From the NCBI GenBank assembly GCA_011503125.2, contig WWBZ02000077.1, positions 1 to 10,965 on the forward strand: a stretch of 10,965 nt of DNA, given 5' to 3'. This DNA comes from Botryosphaeria dothidea (taxonomy: Eukaryota; Ascomycota; Dothideomycetes; Botryosphaeriales; Botryosphaeriaceae). This document shows, piece after piece, positions 1-8,114 of this stretch. The first letter of the stretch is position 1; every line of letters begins with the position of its first letter. A program made the position numbers and the translations under genes. The notes under the pieces were generated by a model. The model was not told the origin of the DNA and made no database searches. It saw only the letters and a list, made by a program, of their open reading frames with translations.

Positions 1-1310
1 GGCCTACTAGAGAGAGTCTAGCAAAATATAATAAACGGACCTTAGAGGGCGGAGAGACGAGGTAACGAAGCCGGTAAAGGCAGTAGGGGTAAAGCAATGC
101 CGAAGTATAAGGGTATAGTTCAAAGGGCGAGGGTACGAGGTGCGAGAGACGAAGGACGAGGAACGAGGGACGAGGGAGGTAAGCAAGGTTTAATTTAAGG
201 CGTACCAAGTTATACGCGAGGAATACTCATTACTAGACTAAAGAACTAACTACAAAGCAGAGGGGCGAGCTTTATATATATAAAGAACGAACTAAAATAC
301 TAGCTTCCTGATTTGTAAGCAGGTAAGTCTAGATCCGGATTTTAAATTAACGAAGGTAAACAAGTAAGGAGTCTATATAAGCCACGTTTATGACACGGAC
401 TAGATAACCGGTCGATAGGCTAAAGGAACGATAGAGGCCGGATATACGGGTGGTTAACACCGGCATTCTTTACATACCGCGACCAAGACGCGTGACCTCA
501 GCCGACACACCTCGAGAAAAAGCGCCAAGACCGGTACCGCTCGAAAGCTCTTAATTCCCCTAGCTAGGCCCTCGAATCTTAGCCTCACAGCTACACGCGC
601 TGCGGCGTAGTTGCGTGGAAAAGAGACGTTTAGGGGCTCTAGAATCCAACGCGAATTTCGCACACCTATCCTAACCTTAAACCACTCCCGATTCCTCCTA
701 AATTCCATCCCAAGCTCCGTTAGCATATAAAGAAACCCTAGATAGAGTTGCATAGGGATACCCGGAGGGGAACACCCGCTAGCCCCAGTATAGCCCCTTC
801 TGTCCCGACTTCCGCAGAATTTTTTAGGGTTCGCCAAGCCCCGCTAAACCTTATCTCGACCACGAGAACCTACCCAGCGATATGCCCCTAGACCCCCTAG
901 GCAGTCCACCGCCTAATAGGGTAATCCTAGGCTCCCCTATTACAAGCCCCTCAGCCCCACCAACGGAATACGGAATCCCCCAGCCCGAACAGAACGAAAT
1001 CCAAATGGAAAACACCCAGGACGATACCATCGAGGCTCTTACCCCTATAGCCTAAGGGCAAAAGCGTACAATCGACCTAACTAGCCTCTCTCCTCCCCCG
1101 GTCTTTAGATTCCAGGCACGTGCCCGGCTTCAGGAGGGCGAGGTACAGGCCGAAGGCCTCCGAGCCTCAACCCATGCCCTATCAGCACACCAAGCTCAAG
1201 AGACCCTAGAGAGGGCCAGCTTCTCTGGACAGATTGAATCAGTTCAACAGGCTATTGACATTGCCTTTGACTGCCTTACAAAGGCAGCGAACAAGGCCGG
1301 AGATCCGGAA
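1..1310. mobile_element. Decayed, RIP-like transposable-element remnant
   Basis: This stretch differs from the rest of the window. It is rich in TpA and poor in CpA and TpG: a hand count over bases 1-300 gives about 35 TpA, about 15 ApT and about 11 CpA plus TpG. That is the pattern left by repeat-induced point mutation, which turns CpA into TpA in duplicated DNA of filamentous ascomycetes. Stops are frequent in most frames. TATA-like tracts lie near 272-283 and 371-378, a purine-rich GACGAGG-like degenerate repeat at about 137-178, and a gag- or ORF1-like broken frame starts near 882. The bias fades after about 1100. The order (TATA tracts, leader, broken N-terminal reading frame) would fit the 5' end of a retroelement, but no terminal repeat, primer-binding site or reverse transcriptase is identifiable. 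The left end lies outside the window and the right edge is approximate. Confidence 0.55.
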
Positions 1311-1535
1311 AAAGCGATGCCTTGTGCACCTCCCAGCAGAAGCCCCCGCTGCCTGAGAGAATATATCAGCAACCGCTCGCAGTCGGCAAGATCACGCGTC
1401 GCAAAAAAGATACGAAAAAGAAATTTTGCACAGTATTGCAACCGCTCAGTCCAGCTTCGCGTAGGAGACAGGGGTCGGCGGAGCACAGGAGCAGGAGCAA
1501 GGAGTCCGGATAGATGGGCTTTCATTGACACGTGA
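882..1535 (+). pseudogene. Broken TE-like reading frame (gag/ORF1-like, unidentified)
   Basis: From the ATG at 882 one frame runs to a TGA at 1533-1535 with a single internal stop, TAA at 1053-1055. The first 57 codons are Pro/Ser-rich (beginning MPLDPLGSPPPNR) followed by an acidic Gln/Glu stretch. After the stop come a Pro-rich basic segment and a helical, Ala/Gln/Glu-rich segment (for example ESVQQAIDIAFDCLTKAA). This resembles the low-complexity then coiled N-terminus of a fungal retroelement gag or ORF1 product, but I cannot name a family. From about 1310 the frame becomes Arg-rich and probably runs into unrelated flanking DNA, so the true end may be near 1310. It sits inside the RIP-biased block, which supports a dead repeat. 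A chance open frame is the alternative. Confidence 0.35.
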
Positions 1536-2030
1536 ATGGCCGCGGGACGGAGTACGGAAACGCTTGGATGCGCGGAGGCATTGGTATTGTGCTTACCGGT
1601 CAAAGCGCCGACCTCCAAAGCGGAGGCCAGGAGAGCGGAGGGAGCAGCGACATGCTGAGCGGGCTGCTCAGAGCTGGGATTGCTGCGCTGCATGGTTGGG
1701 CACAAACGTGGGTGAGCGGGAGTCGAAGGGCTTGGAAGCTGCCGCGTCGCGCTTCATTTTGGCTTTTCCTCGCGGGGAGCGAGCGGGCGGGCGGGCACAC
1801 GTGACAAATCAAATCAACCCGCGAATGTCTTGGCAGAGCGGCGGTCCGAGTGGATTTTGTTCCTCAACTTCAGCCTATTAGTTCACGACGCACAATCGCG
1901 CGCTCCCACCGCACCACCGATTGACGCTATTTCAACCCCGCAGACATTTTTCCTGAGGGCTTCCGCTTCCCTCAGATTTCTCCAGCCAACGCGCTCACGC
2001 TCCGCAGCGCGTTGACTGACTCCCGCAATC
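1311..2030 (+). promoter_or_regulatory. Upstream region of the eIF4B gene
   Basis: No convincing gene is seen here; the short open frames on both strands have no recognisable protein character. Composition becomes GC-rich at about 1600-1800, with GGGC repeats at 1784-1796. CACGTG E-box hexamers, the core bound by Cbf1/USF-type bHLH factors, occur at 1529-1534 and 1798-1803, the second being 228 bases before the eIF4B start. From about 1860 the top strand is rich in C and T, as is common just upstream of highly expressed fungal genes. The promoter role is inferred from position. Confidence 0.4.
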
Positions 2031-3988
2031 ATGGGTTCGTTCGCCCTCTGTGCCGAGTTCGCCCGGTGAGGCCACTGGCCTCGCGCGCGCTGCAAGATCT
2101 CGCGCATGCCCTCCAGGGGATTCAGCAAGCTAACACGACGTTCAGCTCCTAAAAAGCAGGCCCAGAAGATGTCCCTTGGGGACTTCTTGGGCGACCAGTG
2201 TATGTTTCCACCGTGCCACCCGCGTTGAGGTGCTCTATCCATCTGAATTGAGCTAACTCGACAACAGCGCTGGGCTCTTGGGCCGATGAGATGGAAGATC
2301 TCCCTGTTTCTGGTAAATACTCTGCCAACCATCGTAACTGAGGACGCTTCGCTAACAGTTGAGCAGGTGGTTAGTGTTCTCGCACATCTTCCGACTCCAC
2401 CATGCGACCCCGCAGTTGCTCCTCTGACATCATATAAACAGGACCCAGCGCTGGCTATGGTAGCAGCAGGCCCTCGTTCGGCCCCTCTGGCGGTGGCTTT
2501 GGCGGCTACGGTAAGATACACCGCTGTCTCCCTTTCTAAGGGCGCGCGCTCATTTTCCTCAACAGAACGCGGTCCCGACCGCGGCGGCTATGCGGTTCGC
2601 GAGGAACTCCCTCTTCCCACCAGGCCTCCGTACACTGCCCACTTGGGCAACCTCTCATTCGACGCGACCGAAGGCGACATCCAGGACTTCTTCCTTGACT
2701 GTGACGTCACGAGCGTACGCATTGTCGAGGACAAGCTTGACCGCAAGCCGAAGGGTTTTGGATATGTCGAGTTTGGTACTCTGGATGGTCTCAAGAAGGC
2801 TCTTGCTCTTAGTGGTACCCAGTTCCAGGGCAGGAACATCCGTGTGAGCGTTTGCTGAGCCGCGTAAGTTGTTTTCACCCGTATATATGTACAAGGAATC
2901 GGATAACTAACGAAGTTCGCAACTGTTTAGCCAAGGACCGTGTCGAGACACGCGTCTTCGATGACTGGACTCGTAAGGGCCCTCTCCCCCCGCTTGCCAA
3001 CGAACGTCCTCGTGGTGGAGGTGGCTACAGGAACTTTGACTCTGGAGCATCTGATGCAGGCAGCGATCGTGGCGGTCGCAGCCGTGGCTTTGAGGGCGAA
3101 GGACGTACGAGGGACTTTGGTAACTGGGAGCGTAAGGGCCCTCTGTCGCCGGTCAACCCTCCTCCTCGCGAGTCGCGCGAGCCTCGCGATCGCAAGGCTT
3201 CTCCTTCCTGGGGTGAGGGCCGCTCCGGTTCTGAGACATCCAGGCCGCCGCGTCGTGACTTCTCTGAGAGCCGCCCGGCCCATGACAGGCAGCCTACTGC
3301 GCCTGAGCTCGACAACTCTTGGCGCGACAGGATGCGTCCCGCTGAATCGGCCAAGTCCCCCACCGCCACCCCTGATGCCAGCACGCCGTCGTCCCCGGTT
3401 GCCAAGCCCGCTGCTCCTGCTACGCGGCCCCGCCTCAACCTCCAGAAGCGTACTGTTTCGGAAACTCCTGCTGCAGCCAACACGGCGGCTGGCTCCGATT
3501 CCAAAGCCAGTCCATTCGGAGCTGCACGCCCTATTGATACTGCTGCTAAGGAACGGGAAATCGAGGAGAAGAGGCAACTCGCTCTTCGCCAGAAGAAGGA
3601 AGCTGATGAGAAGGCTCGCGAAGAGAAGCGTGCGAAGGAGTCCGCCGCAAAGGCTGAGAAGGCTGCTTCAAAGGATGAGGAGACTGAGAACGGTGCTGGC
3701 TCTCCTCCGGCCAACAAGAATTTCGAGATCCTGAGACGGATGGAGGAGACGGGTGAGGGCGCTGACGAGGGCGATGCCAATGGAACGATCGTTGAGGACA
3801 AGGCAGTCAAGCCCAAGGAAGTTACGCGCGACCCTAAGCCCGCTGAGCAGTCTTGGAGGCGCAAGGACTCGGCTCCTGCTGCGGAGGCTGCCTCAACTAC
3901 GGAAACTCTGGAGGATGACGGCTGGAGTACGGTTCCCTCCAAGGCGAAGAACAGCCGCAGGGGTGGCTCTCGGGCCATTGCCTCGTGA
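2031..3988 (+). CDS. Translation initiation factor eIF4B (Tif3/Sce3 family), spliced, with apparent frameshift
   Basis: eIF4B stimulates the eIF4A helicase and mRNA recruitment to the 40S subunit in the cytosol. Proposed exons are 2031-2034, 2146-2199, 2268-2312, 2442-2510, 2566-2863 and 2931-3988, about 508 residues. The N-terminus (MAPKKQAQKMSLGDFLGDQ, then SLGSWADEMEDLP) is the signature of fungal eIF4B. After a Gly/Ser-rich linker, one RRM spans about residues 80-155, with RNP2-like AHLGNL (82-87) and RNP1 KGFGYVEF (120-127). Next come basic and Arg/Gly-rich segments with two copies of W-x-R-K-G-P-L, a helical Lys/Glu-rich stretch, and a DDGWSTV motif near the end. The first coding exon holds only ATGG. 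Introns 1, 2 and 5 have CTAAC branch sites. After RVSV an extra T at 2851-2853 throws the frame into TGA at 2856-2858. Without it, AEP-PKDR reads straight across the last splice junction. The identity is secure; whether the allele is functional is not. Confidence 0.9.
2035..2145 (+). other. eIF4B intron 1, directly after ATGG
   Basis: A 111-base intron splits the second codon: ATG G, then CT CCT AAA in exon 2. The donor is the weak GTTCGT. The acceptor is TTCAG with a CTAAC branch site at 2130-2134, 11 bases before the AG. It is chosen because splicing gives the MAPKK start typical of fungal eIF4B. If it were retained, an in-frame ATG at 2169-2171 (residue 10) could serve instead. Confidence 0.75.
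2313..2441 (+). other. eIF4B intron 3, possibly two adjacent introns with a 3-base exon
   Basis: Read as one unit this is a 129-base intron with donor GTAAAT and acceptor AACAG. It also divides into two complete fungal-size introns. The first is 2313-2366 (54 bases), with GTAAAT, a CTAAC branch at 2352-2356 and acceptor GAGCAG. The second is 2370-2441 (72 bases), with GTTAGT, a CTGAC branch at 2424-2428 and acceptor AACAG. Between them lies GTG (2367-2369). Including it keeps the frame and adds one glycine. The sequence alone cannot decide between the two readings. Confidence 0.5.
2851..2858 (+). other. Apparent +1 base insertion and premature TGA in eIF4B
   Basis: In the exon-5 frame the RRM ends GTG AGC GTT TGC TGA. 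Dropping one T from the TTT run gives GTG AGC GTT GCT GAG CCG C, then intron 2864-2930 (GTAAGT, CTAAC branch at 2907-2911, TTTAG), then CC AAG GAC. That spells VSVAEP-PKDR, the expected end of the RRM and entry to the C-terminal region. The 352-codon last exon is otherwise open, so decay is recent or not real. Confidence 0.75.
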
Positions 3989-4298
3989 AGGAAGCCCGGT
4001 CTTCCTTACGCCACGCCTTGACGCCCCGACATACCCCATTCGCCGACGCATCGAGGAGTCACATTTCCATGGTGGATGAACGATGCTTATGGTGTGCCCT
4101 GATTTGCGATGGTTTTTCTTCGAGCTGCGGTGTTCATTGTCAGGCGTATCGGGGCATGTCTGCTATTTCGCAAAAATGCAACTGTAGCCTATTGACTGCT
4201 CACGGCATGCTGGTGAATCGAGACATGTCTTTGAGACGTGAACTTCGATACCTCCACGGTTTTTCCTAGGAACAAAAAAGAATGTCGGAGGTAGTACT

Positions 4299-4333
4299 TG
4301 GTCTGGTCTGGTCTGGTCTGGTCTGATCTGGTC
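4299..4333 (+). repeat. Seven-copy TGGTC pentanucleotide tandem repeat
   Basis: Seven consecutive 5-base units; six are TGGTC and the sixth is TGATC (G to A at 4326). It lies about 310 bases past the eIF4B stop in intergenic DNA. This is a simple microsatellite, likely variable between strains. Confidence 0.95.
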
Positions 4334-5001
4334 CCCTTCTTTCCTTCTCACCACTCTTCCGTCTCCACTCACGCTAGACTCCTGATGCATGCAGCCCCGA
4401 ACACTTTTCCTTTCCGCACATACCACGACCTCCTTCTTTCCCTCTTCCTTTGTTGCTCTTCGGGCCCTAAAAGTTTTTGCTTAGCTGAATGGGAGGTGCC
4501 TGGAATGACTTGGACGTTCGACATGGTGGCGTTGGACGCTCGACTTTTTCAGATGCCTGAGAGGCGTGGTGAGTTAGTACGACCTTTCGATAGATGAAAT
4601 GCCCAAAGCTTGTAATAAAGCAGCATGTGCGTGATTGAATGTGAATGCAAGCGAAACACCGCTGCCCGTAGAGTTAGCTTGAAGCATGAGGATGCTACAA
4701 GGGCAGCCAGACAACGTCATCGAGGCGCAAGGTTGGGATTAGGTCGCGCATGGAGCAGGATGGTGCTCGGGGCAGGCGGTTGTGGCACGGCTGCAGGCCG
4801 TCTGCTGGCCAACGCCGCGCGGGCGCGCCAGCGGCGACGGGAGCGAGCCACGGGTGAGAGGGAAGGCAGCGCTCGTGGGCGGCAGACAAGCGGCGACACA
4901 CCTCGAGGCTCAAGGGTTCCCAGCACGGCGGCGCAAATCCAGGGACCACTTTCGCGGCGCACATCTTCTGAGGCTTAAGCGTGGTTGACTCGTAGGGCTG
5001 C

Positions 5002-5036
5002 AGACCCGGCCCGAGTTGGGGCAAGCGGGTCTTTTT
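5002..5036 (+). other. GC-rich stem-loop followed by a T run
   Basis: AGACCCG (5002-5008) pairs perfectly with CGGGTCT (5026-5032). Inside it GCCC (5009-5012) pairs with GGGC (5019-5022) around a 6-base loop, leaving AAG as a bulge. The T run 5032-5036 begins with the last stem base. The shape resembles an intrinsic or Pol III-type end, but no A-box, B-box or tRNA fold is evident upstream. It lies about 215 bases before the DOT1 start and may be fortuitous. Confidence 0.4.
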
Positions 5037-5102
5037 GCGCTCCCCTGGTGGCGATCGCACGAGACCGGACGCGCATAATCTCTTAGCTAGCAACCTTCTT
5101 TC

Positions 5103-5156
5103 ATGTTTTCTTACTCAACATCCTCACTCTGCAGCCTAACGCGTGCCTCAGCCTGA
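5103..5156 (+). other. Candidate short uORF upstream of DOT1
   Basis: ATG at 5103 opens 17 codons ending in TGA at 5154-5156, 94 bases before the DOT1 ATG. A second ATG at 5160 opens a 123-codon frame that runs past the DOT1 start in another frame to 5531. Either would reduce DOT1 translation if transcription starts upstream of them. The transcription start is unknown, so relevance is uncertain. Confidence 0.3.
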
Positions 5157-5250
5157 CGTATGATTCCCGCTCTTTGCATCCCGCCCGTTTCGCCCGCCGC
5201 CCACGCAGAGCTGCCCACATTCTTTTGCCTGCAACACCGACGCTGCAGCC

Positions 5251-6865
5251 ATGAATATCGACTTCAAAAAGAAGCCCGTCATCCGTACCCAGACCGTGCT
5301 CGTCCGCCGCTCGAATACGCCTGCCCAATCGCCCTCGCCCCAGACAACGCCGCGCCCACGCCCCAAGCTGCCCACGCCCGCCAGCAGCAGTCGTCTGAAT
5401 GGCGCAACCTCGTCGTCCCATGTTGCGGCTGCCGCCAGCAGGAGGCACGTCTCCGCACCGGCCGTCCCGACTGTCAAGCGCACTCTGATCAAACGCAAGG
5501 CCCCGACGCCCGCCACCCCGCTGTCGTCTGACTCTGAGGGCAGCGACACCGAGGACTTTTTGGACCGCGAGCTCACCCCGCGCAAGCGCATACGTGCCAG
5601 CCACTCGCTCGAGCCTGACCTCCACAGGAAAATACGCGCCGCTCCGCTCAAGGCTGCCGACGGCTCCGACGCACCTGTCAGGTTGAGGATTCTTCACGGC
5701 GCAGACCTTGTCAAGAGCGATCATTGGAAAGACGATAGTGTGCAGGGCTATCACGCGACCAAGGATTTCAAGCCCGCCTTCGAAGGTCTTGACGAGGTTT
5801 CGGTTGTGGGCCTGCAATATCCCAGCAAGTCGCAACCCGAAAGGTACCTAATCCCGGCTTATCTCTCACGACCTGAGACTGACCCTACGCCACAGGTTCT
5901 CACTAGTGTATCCCCGCGAGAGCGACGGCTACAAGCCTCTTGAAGACATCATCCAAAGCGTCGAGACCATCTGCAAACACTATTTTCCGGACGAGGCCGA
6001 AACACTGATCGATGAGGGCACAGGCTACCCGCGCCGCCTCAAGCGCGCGATACAACAGCAGTCCATCTCGGCTTTCAAGGATGTGCTGGCGGAGTTCAAC
6101 AAGATGGTGAGCGGCGCTGTAGCGTCGGGAAAGACAGACAAGGCTCTCGATGAATTGCAATCTATGCCGCTGCCGCTCATCGAGTATATACTCTCGCAGA
6201 CGTACGCCCGCACGGTGTCACCTCGCGTCAACTCGCTCCGCCGCTACGAAGCTGGCTCGAACAACGTCTACGGCGAGCTACTGCCGCGCTTCGTACATCG
6301 TATTTTCCAGGAGACGAAGCTGAAGAGCGACCAGATATTCGTGGACCTCGGCTCAGGTGTAGGAAATGTGGTCTTGCAAGCAGCGCTAGAGGTTGGCTGC
6401 GAGAGCTGGGGAGTGGAGAGCATGCCAAACCCCTCGTACTGTGCAAGTCTCCAGAAGAGGGAAATCATGCACCGCGCCCGTCTGTGGAACATTTCGCTCG
6501 GCAAGATCAACGTGCTCGCCGACGATTTTCTCGAGAATCAGGAGGTTGGCCGCGTGCTGAACCGTGCGGACGTTATCGTCGTCAACAACAAGGCTTTTTC
6601 GCCGCAATTGAATGGCGCTCTACTGGATAAGTTCCTGGATCTGAAGGAGGGCGCCAAGATCGTCAGCCTCAAGCCGTTCGTCGACCCGGACCACGAGATC
6701 AAGAGCCACAACGTCAACGACAGGGTCAATCTTTTCAGGTGCACGGAGAAAGAATATTTCAGCGGTTCGGTGAGCTGGACGGATGAGGGCGGCAAATACT
6801 ATATCCAGGTCAAGGATCGTAGCAGGTTGGACAAATTTCTGGAGGGCTCGCGCAGGAGGAGATGA
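5251..6865 (+). CDS. Histone H3-K79 methyltransferase Dot1
   Basis: Dot1 methylates lysine 79 of histone H3 on nucleosomes using S-adenosylmethionine and acts in the nucleus in silencing and DNA-damage signalling. Exons are 5251-5843 and 5896-6865, 520 residues. The 52-base intron has donor GTACCT, a CTGAC branch at 5879-5883 and acceptor CACAG; splicing joins PER to FSLVYPRESDGYKPLEDI. The start has the context GCAGCC-ATG. Residues 1 to about 130 are basic and Pro/Ser/Thr-rich with NLS-like KRK (81-83) and RKRIR (111-115), matching the basic nucleosome-binding tail of fungal Dot1. The DOT1 fold fills about residues 215-515: SPRVNSLRRYEAGSNNVYGE (about 306-325), SAM motif I DLGSGVGN (348-355), GVE with acidic E372, VNN (427-429) and SLKPF (455-459). 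Human and yeast Dot1 have VNNF-x-F where this has VNNKAF. The gene appears intact. Confidence 0.95.
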
Positions 6866-7770
6866 GGGTTCAAAGAAAAGGAAAAGGATAATGGACGGAT
6901 TTTGACGACGGTATGGAAAGACATGGGTTTGTGAGTCATCTTGCATCAGCGGAACGGGATTTAACATCCAGTCTATTGGTGGATATGCCGGTTTTTGAAG
7001 CGTTCCCAGCGAGGAGTGATTGAGAAAGGAGGCACAACAGCTGATTGCTAGGATGCATGGGCTGCCTGTTGATTTTTTCTTTGTGCAAGTTTTTTTTACA
7101 TCACAGCGCACACAGGTTGCATGGGTGGCTGGTTGGGAAATTGGTCAGGAGCGGCATCATCCGGTATTGGTAGGTACTTCTTCATTGGAATGGCGGGGCC
7201 GCGAGATACCACTTCTTTGATGCATTAACTTTCCCCCTCCCTGCGTCACTTCGTCCCTTGGGACATTTGATTTCGACTTACTAAAGACGTTCACGTTTTC
7301 AGCTCACACGAGCTACGCACATTCACAGAGATAAACGACCCCACGGTCTTACTTGATCGCAATTTTTGGGCAGAGAGGGTTCTTCGCCAGATCAGAGTTA
7401 TGATTTAACGGCTGTAGAGCAGCAATTGAACGATATATTGAGAACTGACACTACTCAAATGAATATACTGACACTTCCATGAGACGAACAACCCCTCCAG
7501 ACATGATCATGTAGTAAAGAGAAAGTGATATATTTGTAAGCGTACGAGGAGTTGAAGCATTGTTCAGTAAGAAACACAGGTGGCTTCATGGAATCATTCG
7601 TTCACAGTGCCTGAACGTTTGTGCATGGGCATGCTTGGGAGTCTGAAGCAGACAGTGACAGCTGACTAGCACTTATTCACTATCGGCTTACTCAATACAC
7701 CTCGACAATAACACCACTGTCAATACGCGTGCCTAACGCATAGCGCTCGCTAACACGGAAACCGCCTCCA
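6866..7770. other. Intergenic: DOT1 3' side and upstream region of the next gene
   Basis: No supported gene. Base composition is lower in GC than the flanking genes. Open frames are short and lack domain character. A perfect 12-base palindrome, ACATGATCATGT, occurs at 7501-7512. I see no RNA gene or repeat here. Confidence 0.5.
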
Positions 7771-8114
7771 TATAAACCTCCACTTGCCCATACTTTCTCT
7801 CCACTTTTCCTCCACATCCACGTCCGCATTGTCTGCCCCTACAGCTATTCAAGCTCTCGGCATCCATTGTGAACAACTCGACTCATACGGCTCCCGCCCC
7901 GGACCGCGCATCTTGCGGTCCTGCGCTGTTTTTCTGCGACGAACTCCTGCGACTTCTCAACGCAAACGTCCCGAGCACTTCGGCCCCGTGCAAGATCGCT
8001 CACCTGGCTGCTATCTTGACGTAGTCATTCCGCACGCTCTTCCGCCAAGGAAATTACTTCAAAATTTCCTCGCGCGACAATACCATCCACAAACAACAAC
8101 CACTCTCCGTCGCC
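7771..8114 (+). promoter_or_regulatory. TATA box and long ATG-free leader of the orphan gene
   Basis: TATAAA at 7771-7776 is followed by about 340 bases rich in C and T that contain no ATG in any frame until the start codon at 8115, which is set in CGTCGCC-ATG. Absence of ATG across this length is unusual by chance and fits a transcribed 5' leader; the transcription start is inferred, not shown. The region is open in one frame from a TTG near 7784, but that frame has no ATG and no protein character. Confidence 0.45.

Larger units (their letters stand above)
3989..5250. other. Intergenic: eIF4B 3' side and DOT1 upstream region
   Basis: About 1.26 kb without a supported gene. It holds a TGGTC tandem repeat (4299-4333), an AATAAA hexamer at 4614-4619 that is rather far from the eIF4B stop to be its polyadenylation signal, a GC-rich patch (about 4740-4960) and a stem-loop (5002-5036). 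Short upstream open frames precede DOT1. The open frames at 4298-4597 and 4625-4978 have no recognisable domain, and the second simply follows the GC-rich patch. Confidence 0.5.

Noticed and set aside
454..837. A 127-codon minus-strand open frame in the repeat block
   Set aside because: No recognisable protein character, and it lies in TpA-rich decayed sequence; kept only as part of the mobile-element remnant.
1244..1705. A 153-codon minus-strand open frame
   Set aside because: No recognisable domain; it crosses the boundary between the repeat remnant and the upstream region, so it is probably chance.
1883..2521. A 212-codon antisense open frame
   Set aside because: It overlaps the eIF4B N-terminal exons and introns on the opposite strand and shows no domain.
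2842..2930. An alternative eIF4B intron with donor GTGTGA that would bypass the premature TGA in frame
   Set aside because: It would delete RVSVAEP, the last strand of the RRM, and the donor is poor compared with the GTAAGT at 2864.
3025..3978. A 317-codon antisense open frame
   Set aside because: It lies entirely opposite the eIF4B last exon, whose protein is recognisable; the antisense product is Ser/Ala/Arg-rich low complexity.
4625..4978. A 117-codon plus-strand open frame
   Set aside because: Arg/Ala/Gly-rich product explained by local high GC; no domain or splice context.
5002..5036. Stem-loop as part of a tRNA or other Pol III gene
   Set aside because: No A-box, no GGTTCGANTCC-like B-box and no cloverleaf could be built around it.
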